A program made the translations under genes and the position numbers. A stretch of DNA of 33,226 nt from an uncultured Alphaproteobacteria bacterium (GTDB lineage Bacteria; Pseudomonadota; Alphaproteobacteria; RF32; CAG-239): NCBI GenBank assembly GCA_944391415.1, contig CALXTM010000016.1, positions 1 through 33,226 of the forward strand, read 5' to 3'. Position 1 is the first letter of the stretch; each line of letters starts with the position of its first letter. The notes beneath the pieces are model-generated. The model was given only the letters and a program-made list of their open reading frames with translations. It had not been told where the DNA came from and made no database searches. Shown piece after piece: positions 21,383-30,858 of the stretch.

Positions 21383-24065
21383 ATAACATCTTTTTGAGCT
21401 CATATAGTTTTTCTAATGCCTCGCGCGGGCTTAAATCATCGGGATTGATACATGAGAGTTCTTCTAATGCCGGTGATGATACTTTTTCCTCGGGTTTTTC
21501 TTTGATGCAGGCAAACAAAGGTAACTCTTCGGCTATGTCTTTGGCCGACATACCCTTGCCCTGATGCTCCAAATTGTGCAAAACCTGATCTGCTCGTTTG
21601 ATGACAGCTTTGGGCAGGCCTGCCAATTTGGCGACATGAATACCATAACTTCGATCGGCAGCTCCGTTGATAACCTCATGCAAAAATATTACTTCGTCAT
21701 TAAATTCTTTGATCTTCATACAATGTAAACTGAGCCGGGCTAATTTGCCGCTTAACGATGTAAGCTCATGGTAGTGGGTTGCAAACAATGTACGACAACG
21801 ATTTATCTCGTGCAAATATTCTACAACCGCCCAGGCTATGGATAGGCCGTCAAAAGTTGCCGTACCACGACCAATCTCATCTAAAATTACGAATGAACGT
21901 TCGTCTGCTTGATTGAGAATCGCCGCGGTTTCGACCATTTCGACCATAAAAGTTGAACGCCCTTTGGCCAGATCATCGGAGGCTCCTACTCTTGAAAAAA
22001 GCTTGTCAATCACACCTATTCTTGCCTGTTCGCAAGGAACAAACGATCCCATCTGTGCCATGATGGCAATAATTGCATTTTGTCTTAAATAGGTCGATTT
22101 GCCGGCCATGTTAGGCCCGGTTAACAGCCATAAATTGCCATTGTCTTCATTCATTAAACAATCATTTCCGACAAAAGGCGCAGAATTATCTTTTTTAAGC
22201 GACTGCTCCACAACCGGATGACGTCCTTTTTTTACCTCAAAACATAACGAATTATCTACTACCGGACGGCAATAGCCGTATTCTTCGGCTAAATCGGCCA
22301 AGGATGATGCCACATCAAGCTCTGCTAAAGCAGACGATGTTTGGGTAATTGCCTCAGAAGCGGCTTTGACCGAATTGACCAATTGCTCATAAATCATTTG
22401 CTCTAATGCCAGTGCTTTATCGGCAGCCCCCCTGATTTTATCTTCAAGTTCGGTCAACTCTACAGTGGTAAATCTTGAGGCATTCAAAACAGATTGGCGG
22501 AAAATAAAATCTTTATTATCCAAAATCTCGGTGGCATTTTTGGCCGGGACTTCAATAAAATAACCTATAACATTGTTATATTTTACCTTAAGATGCGTAA
22601 TGCCGGTCATATCAATATATTTGTTTTGCAAACCAATAATCAGTTTGTGGCTGTCTTCTTTTAAGGTCTTGAGCTCATCAAGCTCTGCACTATAGCCTGA
22701 TTTGATAAATCCTCCGTCACGGCTTAAAAGCGGCAAATCATCTTCTTTGAGGGCCTCGGATAATTTGGCAACCAACTGCGAATGTTCACCGAGGTTATCT
22801 GCTGCTTTTTGTAATGACTGCGGCAATGAAGATATAATGTCGGTTTCGTCTTTGTTGTTCAGATAGATAAGATTGCGTAATTTTGGCACAATGCCCAGTG
22901 TGTTTTTGATATTGAGCAAATCTCTGGGACCACCACGCCCCACACACAAACGTGAGACCGCCCGCCCCACATCCGATGTGGCTTTAAGAATCGACCTTAT
23001 TTCGCCGCGAAGCTCGCGTCGATTGTAGAAAAATTCCAACATATCAAGACGTTGATTAATGGCGGCGACATCCCTTAGCGGGTTAGTAATTCTCGAGGCC
23101 AACAATCTCCCCCCCGGACCGGTAACCGTACGATCCAATACTCCGAGAAGCGAGCTTGTTTTATCCCCTGATAACGAATCGACCAGTTCCAATGAGCGAC
23201 GTGTTGCCCCGTCAATTTCCATAAATTGCTCTTCTTTTATCTTATGAGGATAGAGCAACAGCGGAATTTTGCCCTTTTGCGAATTTTCGACATAATCTAC
23301 CAGACACCCCGCGGCACTCAACTCAGCCCGCGAAAAAGTACCAAAGGCATCAACGGTCGACACCTTGAAAACAGTTTGTAAATTCTGTTTGGCATTTTCA
23401 CTATCAAATCTGGCGTCGGGCCAAACCGTCAACTGCTCTTTATAATTTTTCATAAGGTTAAAAATTTGCGGTGTATGCAGATATGAATCCGCAATAACAA
23501 CCTCTACCGGCATTAATTTTGACAAAGCACCGGATAATACATTTGCCTCGTTATTATCACCAAGTTTAAATTCTTGCGTAAAAAATTCACCAGTGGAAAT
23601 ATCAAGCCAAGCTATCCCCAAGATGTCGGATATTTTGGATACGGCCATCAAAAAATTGTTGCGCTTGGCATCCAGCAGTGGTTCTTCCGTCAATGTGCCT
23701 GCCGTAACCAGGCGAATAACCTCTCTTTTTACAACAGATTTGCCACCGCGCTTTTTGGCCTCTTTGGGATCTTCGGTTTGTTCACAGATTGCCACCTTGT
23801 AGCCTTGGCGAATAAGCTTGGCCAAATAGCTTTCGTAGGCATGAAAAGGAACACCGCACATCGGCACATCGGCTCCTTCTATCTTGCCTCGTTTGGTTAA
23901 TGCTATATCCAAGGCCTGTGATGCTTTGATGGCGTCATCCAAAAACAATTCATAAAAATCACCCAGTCGATAAAACAAGAGATAATCCTTATATTCTTGT
24001 TTTATTTTGATATACTGAGACATCATCGGCGTAAGCGATGCCAATTGCTCCAAACCAAGTTCCAT
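21381..24065 (-). CDS. mutS: DNA mismatch repair protein MutS
   Basis: The 894-residue ATPase recognises mismatches and starts repair with MutL. Full length for MutS1. The mismatch-reading Phe-X-Glu motif is RLGDFYELF (F37, E39). Connector, lever and clamp domains follow, then the ABC-type ATPase with Walker A GPNMAGKSTYLRQ (from 650), Walker B ILDEIGRGTATFDG (D729, E730) and the ATHYHEL switch. A C-terminal dimer segment is present. It is transcribed alone, divergent from the PhoR-like kinase across an A+T-rich gap of about 100 bases. No mutL is nearby. Nothing suggests inactivation. Confidence 0.98.
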   Translation of the reverse strand: MELGLEQLASLTPMMSQYIKIKQEYKDYLLFYRLGDFYELFLDDAIKASQALDIALTKRGKIEGADVPMCGVPFHAYESYLAKLIRQGYKVAICEQTEDPKEAKKRGGKSVVKREVIRLVTAGTLTEEPLLDAKRNNFLMAVSKISDILGIAWLDISTGEFFTQEFKLGDNNEANVLSGALSKLMPVEVVIADSYLHTPQIFNLMKNYKEQLTVWPDARFDSENAKQNLQTVFKVSTVDAFGTFSRAELSAAGCLVDYVENSQKGKIPLLLYPHKIKEEQFMEIDGATRRSLELVDSLSGDKTSSLLGVLDRTVTGPGGRLLASRITNPLRDVAAINQRLDMLEFFYNRRELRGEIRSILKATSDVGRAVSRLCVGRGGPRDLLNIKNTLGIVPKLRNLIYLNNKDETDIISSLPQSLQKAADNLGEHSQLVAKLSEALKEDDLPLLSRDGGFIKSGYSAELDELKTLKEDSHKLIIGLQNKYIDMTGITHLKVKYNNVIGYFIEVPAKNATEILDNKDFIFRQSVLNASRFTTVELTELEDKIRGAADKALALEQMIYEQLVNSVKAASEAITQTSSALAELDVASSLADLAEEYGYCRPVVDNSLCFEVKKGRHPVVEQSLKKDNSAPFVGNDCLMNEDNGNLWLLTGPNMAGKSTYLRQNAIIAIMAQMGSFVPCEQARIGVIDKLFSRVGASDDLAKGRSTFMVEMVETAAILNQADERSFVILDEIGRGTATFDGLSIAWAVVEYLHEINRCRTLFATHYHELTSLSGKLARLSLHCMKIKEFNDEVIFLHEVINGAADRSYGIHVAKLAGLPKAVIKRADQVLHNLEHQGKGMSAKDIAEELPLFACIKEKPEEKVSSPALEELSCINPDDLSPREALEKLYELKKML

Positions 24066-24164
24066 TTTTTACCCGTGTAATCTTTAATATTTTTAAACTT
24101 GTTGTATAATATTATAATTTCAGGATTTGGTCTAGAATATTTTTTTGGTAAATGGGATAAACCA

Positions 24165-25616
24165 ATGTTTGAAAAATCACGTAAAGCACTTGGATTTGAA
24201 AAAAATACTCAGTTTGTGGAAAGGATTTTGTTTCTTAGCTTTCCGACGGCTTTGGTCTTTGTGGTTTTGGCCGCATTTAACCTGGTCGATCCGACCTTGG
24301 CGATTATATCGCTGGCGGCAGTCGTAATATTTAATATCGTACTTTTATTTCCGCTGACTTTTGAACTGCAACAAATTAAAAAATATGTATCCAAACTGGC
24401 CAAGGGAGAAATTGATGAAAAAGAAATCTTGGCCTTATCCGAAGACGAATCGAAAGAGCTTATTGAGGCTATTAATAACATGCATCACTTTTGGGCTCAA
24501 AAAGCCGATGATTTGGAGGCTCAGACCATTTCAGACACGGCTGTATTGGATAGTTTGCCTGATCCGATTATGATGATTGACCGAGCCGGAAATATTATTG
24601 GAGCAAATTTGTCTGCCAGAACTTCTTTTGGCGAAAAAATTACCGATAAAAATATTGATAATGTTTTTCATTCCAATAATTTTATCAACGCCGTATCCAG
24701 AGTTCTTAACAAAGAATCAATTTCCGAAAATCTTATATTTTATGTAGAAAAACCTATCGATCAAAAATTTTATGCTCACATAAAGCAACTGCCTTGGCTG
24801 TCAAAAGGCAAAGCAGTGGCAGTAATTTCCATTTATGATCTTACCAAATCCATGAAAATCGAAAAAATGCAATCGGATTTTGTGGCCAACGCAAGCCATG
24901 AATTAAGAACCCCTCTGTCGGTTATTTCGGGATTTGTTGAAACTCTTCAAACATCGGCCAAAGATGATCCGGCCGCACAGCAACAATTTTTGCAAATTAT
25001 TGCCGATCAGGTTGAATATATGTCAAATTTGATTGAAAATTTGCTCTCTTTATCAAGAATAGAACTAAACCAAGATAACCCGCCAAAAGATAAGGTCGAT
25101 GTTACGGGTATTGTAAATGATGCCGCCAAAGCTTTGGAGTTAAAAGCCAAAGAAAACAAAATGAAAATTCATGTCATCAAAGAACCAGATATCGCTTTGG
25201 TCTTGGCTGATGCACAGCAAATAAAACAAATAGTGCAAAATTTGACCGATAATGCCATAAAATACGGTACGCCAGGAACCGATGTGACAATCAGAATTAA
25301 CAACGTTGATAAAATTCCGCTATCAAAAGCAATAAAAACTGCTGCAGGGAAAGCGGTTGCCATATCGGTTAACAATAAAGGCCCTAAAATAGGCCCGGAA
25401 AAATTAGCTCGTCTGACCGAAAGATTTTACCGTCTGCAAGAGCACAAGGATAAAAACATCAAAGGAACCGGTTTGGGACTTGCTATTGCCAAACATATCA
25501 TTATTCGCCATAATGGTAATATTACCGTTAATTCCAACGGATATAACGGAACAACATTTACCATATATTTGCCGGTATTTGATGGAGAAAATCAATCAGC
25601 CGCCGGTTCTTTATAA
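24165..25616 (+). CDS. PhoR-like sensor histidine kinase
   Basis: The 483-residue inner-membrane kinase (from the chosen start) has two transmembrane helices close together (about 21-38 and 45-63) with almost no periplasmic loop, as in PhoR. A PAS domain follows (about 123-225), then HisKA with the phospho-acceptor in NASHELRTPLS (H245), then the ATPase with the N box NLTDNAIKYG and G boxes NNKGPKIGPEKL and GTGLGLAIAKH. The frame opens upstream at 24099, but TATAAT boxes at 24105-24110 and 24113-24118 place transcription start downstream of that ATG, so 24165 is preferred despite a weak ribosome-binding site. No response regulator is adjacent. Its tail overlaps rnj by 25 bases. Confidence 0.88.
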   Translation: MFEKSRKALGFEKNTQFVERILFLSFPTALVFVVLAAFNLVDPTLAIISLAAVVIFNIVLLFPLTFELQQIKKYVSKLAKGEIDEKEILALSEDESKELIEAINNMHHFWAQKADDLEAQTISDTAVLDSLPDPIMMIDRAGNIIGANLSARTSFGEKITDKNIDNVFHSNNFINAVSRVLNKESISENLIFYVEKPIDQKFYAHIKQLPWLSKGKAVAVISIYDLTKSMKIEKMQSDFVANASHELRTPLSVISGFVETLQTSAKDDPAAQQQFLQIIADQVEYMSNLIENLLSLSRIELNQDNPPKDKVDVTGIVNDAAKALELKAKENKMKIHVIKEPDIALVLADAQQIKQIVQNLTDNAIKYGTPGTDVTIRINNVDKIPLSKAIKTAAGKAVAISVNNKGPKIGPEKLARLTERFYRLQEHKDKNIKGTGLGLAIAKHIIIRHNGNITVNSNGYNGTTFTIYLPVFDGENQSAAGSL

Positions 25617-27262
25617 AAATGCATAAAGACCACCGGTTTTATATCGGTTGCTTTGAAAATTTGGCGGCGAATTCTAGCTGCAATATATTCTTTGATTTGG
25701 TTTTCATTATAATTTAACTTGGCTATTTCTTTGGCAATATCTTTGGTAATGTCATCAATAATAGTTTGTTTGAGTACAGAAAAAGCATCTTCTTCCAATA
25801 TATCAATCGAGCTGATTTGAATGTTGCGCAACTGCCAATCGGCCGCAAAAACCACACTGATGAAAACCGAACAATTAAACGCTATCCTCTTGCGGTTTTT
25901 AATTAAAGGAGAATCCAGTGGTGTTAACTGCTTGCGGTCGACACCAAGTTTGCGGGTAAAAATTTCCGAAACAATCTCCGCCTTGCCATCGTGCAACAGA
26001 ACTACCTCGCCGTTGCGAGCTATTATGACATTGCCAACTCCATTTTCCAATGCCAGTTTTTTTTGTTTGCGGATGTTGCGTTTGTCGCCGTGAACAGGTA
26101 TGACCGTTTGCGGTTTAAGAAGTCGATACATCTCGAGAATTTGACTGGGAGTGGCATGTCCGGAGGCATGTACGTCATAGTCTTCGGTTGAAATTACATT
26201 GACCCCGGCATCCCGAAGTTTTTCTTGCATACGCTCAATTTTTTCTTCATTACCAGGAATAATTTTGGAAGAAAAGATGATATTATCGCCTTTTTTTAAG
26301 GAAATTTCTTTGCTCTCCCCATTAGCAATACGGCTTAGAGCTGAACGATAATCACCTTGCGAACCCGCACAAATATAAAGAATTTTGTCAAGCGGAATAT
26401 CTTTGGCCTCTTTGATATCATAGGCTTTGGGACAATCAGCAAGATAGCCGCATTCTTTGGCTATTTTGTAATTTTGATTGAGCGAATGCCCGGCAATAAC
26501 TGCCGTACGAGAGGCTTTGTCTGCTGCCAGTATCAGACTCTCAAGACGCATAATATTAGAGGCAAAACAGGTGGCAACAATTGTATTGGAAAGGCTCGGA
26601 ACCAACCGTAATAAATTCTCTCTTACTTCATATTCGCTTGGCTCGGTCGATGTATTGGACATATTGGTGGAATCGCCAACATATAACGCAACTTTTGCGG
26701 CGGCAATTTGGTGTAATTTTTCATAATCGGTAGGCTGCATGGCCGTTTTGCCATCATCAAAACGCCAATCGGTGGCGTGAACAATATTGCCATAGCGCGT
26801 TTTGATAAAAAGCCCAGAGCTTTGAGGTACCGAATGGACCAAAGAAATAAACTCAACTTCAAAATTATGGAGCTTAATGACCGAATTATTGCTTGCAGAA
26901 TGCAACTCGGCAAAATCTTCCAGATGATATTCTTTGAGACGTTCCTTAACGTGCCCAAGCGTAAAATCATTGGCATATATCGGACACTGCAATTTGGGCC
27001 AAACATGCCCTATCGCCCCATAATGATCCTCGTGTCCATGGGTTATGAACATTGCTTCGATATCATCTCGGTAGGTCTCAAGAAATGATACATCGGCCAG
27101 GCCCATTTCCATACCGGGAAAATCATCCCTAAGAAAGCCATAGCCGGCATCGACCACTATTATCTTGCCGTCAACGATATAGGCAAACATATTAAAGCCT
27201 ACTTCTTCTGCACCGCCAAGTGCTACAAAATATATTCCCTCTTTGTCAAAACCTTCTATCAT
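25592..27262 (-). CDS. rnj: Ribonuclease J
   Basis: This 556-residue exo/endoribonuclease of the metallo-beta-lactamase/beta-CASP group matures and degrades RNA. The zinc site motif is ITHGHEDHYGA (H75, H77, D79, H80). Beta-CASP motifs are visible, including the Ser/Thr-rich GDSTNM segment, ASGHATPSQILEMYRLL with its zinc-site histidine, and VIPVHGDKRNIRKQKKLA. The size is typical. The ATG is three bases after the birA stop with AAGGA upstream inside birA. The order nuoN-birA-rnj is characteristic of alphaproteobacteria. Its 3' end overlaps the convergent kinase gene. Confidence 0.96.
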   Translation of the reverse strand: MIEGFDKEGIYFVALGGAEEVGFNMFAYIVDGKIIVVDAGYGFLRDDFPGMEMGLADVSFLETYRDDIEAMFITHGHEDHYGAIGHVWPKLQCPIYANDFTLGHVKERLKEYHLEDFAELHSASNNSVIKLHNFEVEFISLVHSVPQSSGLFIKTRYGNIVHATDWRFDDGKTAMQPTDYEKLHQIAAAKVALYVGDSTNMSNTSTEPSEYEVRENLLRLVPSLSNTIVATCFASNIMRLESLILAADKASRTAVIAGHSLNQNYKIAKECGYLADCPKAYDIKEAKDIPLDKILYICAGSQGDYRSALSRIANGESKEISLKKGDNIIFSSKIIPGNEEKIERMQEKLRDAGVNVISTEDYDVHASGHATPSQILEMYRLLKPQTVIPVHGDKRNIRKQKKLALENGVGNVIIARNGEVVLLHDGKAEIVSEIFTRKLGVDRKQLTPLDSPLIKNRKRIAFNCSVFISVVFAADWQLRNIQISSIDILEEDAFSVLKQTIIDDITKDIAKEIAKLNYNENQIKEYIAARIRRQIFKATDIKPVVFMHFYKEPAAD

Positions 27263-27265
27263 ATT

Positions 27266-27988
27266 CTATCCTTTGGACGGCACAAAAACATCACCGGCCG
27301 CTATTTTACTTATTTCTCCGTTATGTTCTAACAACAAAAAACCTTGTTCGTCAATACCCTTAAAAATACCTGTCTGCGTTTTTGAGCTTTGGCAAATCAT
27401 TATGGATGCATTAAGTCGATAGGCATAATTGATCCAGCGTTGGCGAATGCCTGCAAACCCGCGTCTTCGGCAATCTTGCAGGTTGGCATTAAAATGTTTT
27501 AGATATGTTTGTAAGAACAGCTCTCTCTTAATATCAAAGCCCAAACTTTTTAAATCAGTTACCTTATACAATATATTTTCATCTTGCGGCGATGATACCA
27601 AGTTAATACCAACCCCGACAATTACCGTATTATGCTCACCGGTTTCAATCAAAATACCGCTTATTTTAGCTCCTGCGACCAATACATCGTTGGGCCATTT
27701 AATTTTGATATCAAGCCCTGATGTTAGATTTTTGATGGTATCGGCTATGCTTAAAGACGTAATAAAAACCAAATCGGAGAGCGGCTCTTGAAGACTAAAC
27801 AGCTGGCTCATAAAAAGATTGCCTGCAGATGATATCCACCTGCGCCCCATGCGGCCGCGACCGGCAGTCTGAGATGCGGCAATGAAAACAATCGGTCGGC
27901 CGCTGAAATCTTTGCTACTGGCTCTGGCGGCATCATTGGTTGAACTAACAACCCCTAGCTTAATCAAATCCCAACCTTCTATCTGCAT
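27266..27988 (-). CDS. birA: Biotin-[acetyl-CoA carboxylase] ligase, without HTH
   Basis: This 240-residue enzyme activates biotin with ATP and attaches it to the carrier protein of acetyl-CoA carboxylase. The biotinyl-AMP loop QTAGRGRMGRRWIS (40-53), the KWPNDVLV and AKISGILIE motifs and a small C-terminal domain are present. The N-terminal DNA-binding domain of the bifunctional E. coli type is absent, so it does not repress biotin genes directly. It starts six bases after the nuoN stop with AAGG close to the ATG, so it is co-transcribed with the nuo genes. The pantothenate kinase gene often found between birA and rnj in relatives is missing. Confidence 0.96.
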   Translation of the reverse strand: MQIEGWDLIKLGVVSSTNDAARASSKDFSGRPIVFIAASQTAGRGRMGRRWISSAGNLFMSQLFSLQEPLSDLVFITSLSIADTIKNLTSGLDIKIKWPNDVLVAGAKISGILIETGEHNTVIVGVGINLVSSPQDENILYKVTDLKSLGFDIKRELFLQTYLKHFNANLQDCRRRGFAGIRQRWINYAYRLNASIMICQSSKTQTGIFKGIDEQGFLLLEHNGEISKIAAGDVFVPSKG

Positions 27989-27994
27989 TTTACC

Positions 27995-29410
27995 TTATGA
28001 CAATCCTCCCAAAACAACCAACGCATCCCTTATAAGCAAGGTGGGATTAATTAATGAAATTAAAATAAACGTAACATTGATAAACAAGCATATATAAATG
28101 GCTTTATCGGCTCGGTCGAATTTATTGGTTTGCGGCTCGAAATACAATGCCCGAATAACCTGCAAACAAGAACTGGCCACAAAAATCAAAGTAATTAGAA
28201 GCAGACTAACTCTTAGCCATGCATTGTCGGCAACCAAATTATTGATAATGGATAAATAACCAAAAAAACCTAATGTCGGGGCCAATCCGATTAAAGAAAA
28301 CATAAAAATAAGCAAAGTGGCCGACATGTACGGGCGCAAACGGTAGAAACCGTTGATATCAGTAATGTCGCTTACATATTCTCCTTTGGACTTAAGACCC
28401 AAAAACACGGTATAAATACCGGCTAATGACAAAACGACAATAACCGTATAGGCAAATGAGGCAATTACCGCCAGGCCAGAAAAATCTACCATGCCAATCA
28501 ACGCAAAACCAAGACAATAGATGCTCAAAAAAGCAAATCTTTTGCGCAAATTGGGCTCGTTATTGGCCGAAAGCGCCCCTAGAACCAATGACAGCGTCGC
28601 AAAAATCATTATCATTCCCGCAGCAAAATCCATAAATGGTAAAAAGCACCCCTTTATCAGATTGATAAGAGCACAAATATAAATTAGCGGCGGAACCAAA
28701 GTGATAAAACCGCAAACCGGCAATATGGCATTGGAAATAATGGCCACAAAGCCAATATGGAAAGGCACCAAACCAAGTAAAAACATAAAACTTGCAATTA
28801 TTAACATAACCGCAAGCATATTCCCGGCAGAGTTATTCAGATAAAAAGTGCTGATATTACTGTATTCCAATGATCCGGTATCTTGATAAATTAAATATGT
28901 CCCAACCCACAACAACAAACAAAAAAAGCCGGCAACCACCGCATAGGCTTTGGATAAATATTCAACCCGCTCAATATCCCAATGTCGCAAAATAAGATGA
29001 TAATAGCAAAAACAAATAAACGGAATTGCTACCGATAGACTGCCTAAAGAATTTGCTGAGGCCAAGATATCAAACCCCAACAACAATGCAAAACATACAG
29101 CATAAAACTTAAACGACGGACGATTCTTGTTCAAAAACCATTTCGATGATAAATAAAACCACGCCAAGGCCAACAGATAGGCAAATGTCTTAAATATGGT
29201 GGTAAAAGAAGTGTTTTGCCAAAAATGCGGCAGTGCACTTTTGTTATAGAAAATAATTGTACACAAAATGACCAAAGTTAAACAAAACTGTGCCAAAGTA
29301 GCAAAAGTTTTCGGAGTTTGACTGCTGCGACACCGGCCAATTAGAAAACCCAAAACAAAAAAACTACCAATAAAAATCTCCGGCAGAAGAATAAACCAAT
29401 TTTCAAGCAA
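27995..29410 (-). CDS. nuoN: NADH-quinone oxidoreductase subunit N, divergent
   Basis: The 471-residue membrane protein has about 13-14 spans and is homologous to the NuoN antiporter-like subunit of complex I. Recognition rests on the LGLVPFHIGF segment (helix 7), APTLGFFGYLSIINN (helix 12) and its place between nuoM and birA. By alignment from memory to E. coli NuoN, the functional lysines are replaced: K217 by L211, K247 by P241 and K395 by Y385. The helix 5 Glu is absent (near P130). The start codon is TTG, supported by AAGGAG seven bases upstream and no better choice. Whether it still conducts protons is doubtful. Confidence 0.85.
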   Translation of the reverse strand: MLENWFILLPEIFIGSFFVLGFLIGRCRSSQTPKTFATLAQFCLTLVILCTIIFYNKSALPHFWQNTSFTTIFKTFAYLLALAWFYLSSKWFLNKNRPSFKFYAVCFALLLGFDILASANSLGSLSVAIPFICFCYYHLILRHWDIERVEYLSKAYAVVAGFFCLLLWVGTYLIYQDTGSLEYSNISTFYLNNSAGNMLAVMLIIASFMFLLGLVPFHIGFVAIISNAILPVCGFITLVPPLIYICALINLIKGCFLPFMDFAAGMIMIFATLSLVLGALSANNEPNLRKRFAFLSIYCLGFALIGMVDFSGLAVIASFAYTVIVVLSLAGIYTVFLGLKSKGEYVSDITDINGFYRLRPYMSATLLIFMFSLIGLAPTLGFFGYLSIINNLVADNAWLRVSLLLITLIFVASSCLQVIRALYFEPQTNKFDRADKAIYICLFINVTFILISLINPTLLIRDALVVLGGLS

Positions 29411-29421
29411 GAGCTTTCTCC

Positions 29422-30858
29422 TTATTCGCTAACAACAAACCACAATGGTCTGATAAAAGACATAATTAACATAAAGACAATAAACAGCATAAAGATAAAT
29501 TGCCACATCGGCATATCTTCAGATTTGCCAAGAGCACATTCTTTATTGTCAGTTTTGAGGCGAAACATCTCTTTGATTAGAGCCGCCGAAGCAATGATAC
29601 AGGCCAAAATTAAAAACACACCAATTTGAATATGGGTGGATAAAAGCCTTGATAATATCAAAAAATTGTTGGTAAACATCGCCGACAGAGGAAAACCTGC
29701 CGCCGCAAAAGTTGCAAATGAATATAATAAAGACAAGCGTTTGGCCCGACACAAAAAGCCATCTGAATTCGATTCATATAATTGTTCTTGTCGGTAGATA
29801 TATGCAGAAACGATTTCTAACGCACCGAAAACTATGACAAAGCCAAATAATGCATAGCCGATGTTTTGTAAGATTAATTTGTCCTGACTAAAAATTCCTA
29901 ATAAATAAAAAATATAATATACGGTGACAAAGGCAAATATTTTATATTGCGCATCACGATTAATAAAACCAATAAGGCTTATAAACAGCATGGTGATTGT
30001 TCCGATGATATTAAGCCAAATAAAATATTGCGAAATATCAAGGGGAATAAACGCCGGCCAAAATCTCGCAAAACCATATATTCCACTGAGCGGCAAAATA
30101 GACGCAGCAATAAAAACCAACGGATTTCTTAATTTGGAAGTAATTGACGATATCCAATAGTGAAAAGGCCAAATCGGTATACGGAAAACAAAGCTAAGCG
30201 CTAAGGCAGACCAAATAAACAAACCGTAATTTTGCCGCCATAAAATTTCTTTTGTTCTGTCAAGTGTAAGGCTGCCGTAAAATTTATATATCAATAAAAT
30301 TGCCACAAAGAGAATAAACGCGCCCAACAAATTATACAGGAAAAATCCCCCCAGACGGTCTGTCTTTTTATAACCGCCAAACATTCCGACCAACATAAAC
30401 AAAGGCAAAAGCATCGCCTCAAAAAAGATAAAAAATGAAAAAATATCGGCAGCAACAAACAGCCCGGTGCTCATACTTAAAAACAACAAGGTAAAAATCA
30501 TTTGTGCTTTTTGGTTGGTCGTATCATCCCGAACCGATATAATGCCCATAAGCAAAACCAAGTGAACCGCCAATATCATTAATAATGACAAATTATCAAC
30601 CGCAAAAACCAAGTTGATGTCAGGAACTTCCAACCAATCAAATTTTTCAAACAATTGCAATTTTAGTTGTGTTTCGTCAATCAACATAAATACTCGCCAA
30701 ATCATTACCAAATTGGCAATAATGGTGAAAACGGCCACATTGAAACTATTGTGAGTGTTTGATGCAGCATCTTCTTTGGCTGTAAGCGTAAACAGCATTC
30801 CCAAAAACGGAATGCAGACAATTAATGATAATATGGCAAAAGGACTATTCATAAACAT
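29422..30858 (-). CDS. nuoM: NADH-quinone oxidoreductase subunit M, divergent
   Basis: The 478-residue membrane protein is homologous to NuoM. The helix 5 glutamate is kept in IFFEAMLLPLFMLVG (E147, equals E. coli E144). The helix 7 motif VKxPxxPxHxWLPDAH reads FRIPIWPFHYWISS, with R226 for K234 and the LPDAH end lost. Helix 8 K265 aligns with L257 in SILPLSGIYGFARF, and helix 12 E407 aligns with N398 in FTNNFLIL. These alignments were made by eye. The gene overlaps the nuoL end by 14 bases and is 11 bases from nuoN. It probably assembles in complex I, but pumping would be altered. Confidence 0.87.
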   Translation of the reverse strand: MFMNSPFAILSLIVCIPFLGMLFTLTAKEDAASNTHNSFNVAVFTIIANLVMIWRVFMLIDETQLKLQLFEKFDWLEVPDINLVFAVDNLSLLMILAVHLVLLMGIISVRDDTTNQKAQMIFTLLFLSMSTGLFVAADIFSFFIFFEAMLLPLFMLVGMFGGYKKTDRLGGFFLYNLLGAFILFVAILLIYKFYGSLTLDRTKEILWRQNYGLFIWSALALSFVFRIPIWPFHYWISSITSKLRNPLVFIAASILPLSGIYGFARFWPAFIPLDISQYFIWLNIIGTITMLFISLIGFINRDAQYKIFAFVTVYYIFYLLGIFSQDKLILQNIGYALFGFVIVFGALEIVSAYIYRQEQLYESNSDGFLCRAKRLSLLYSFATFAAAGFPLSAMFTNNFLILSRLLSTHIQIGVFLILACIIASAALIKEMFRLKTDNKECALGKSEDMPMWQFIFMLFIVFMLIMSFIRPLWFVVSE

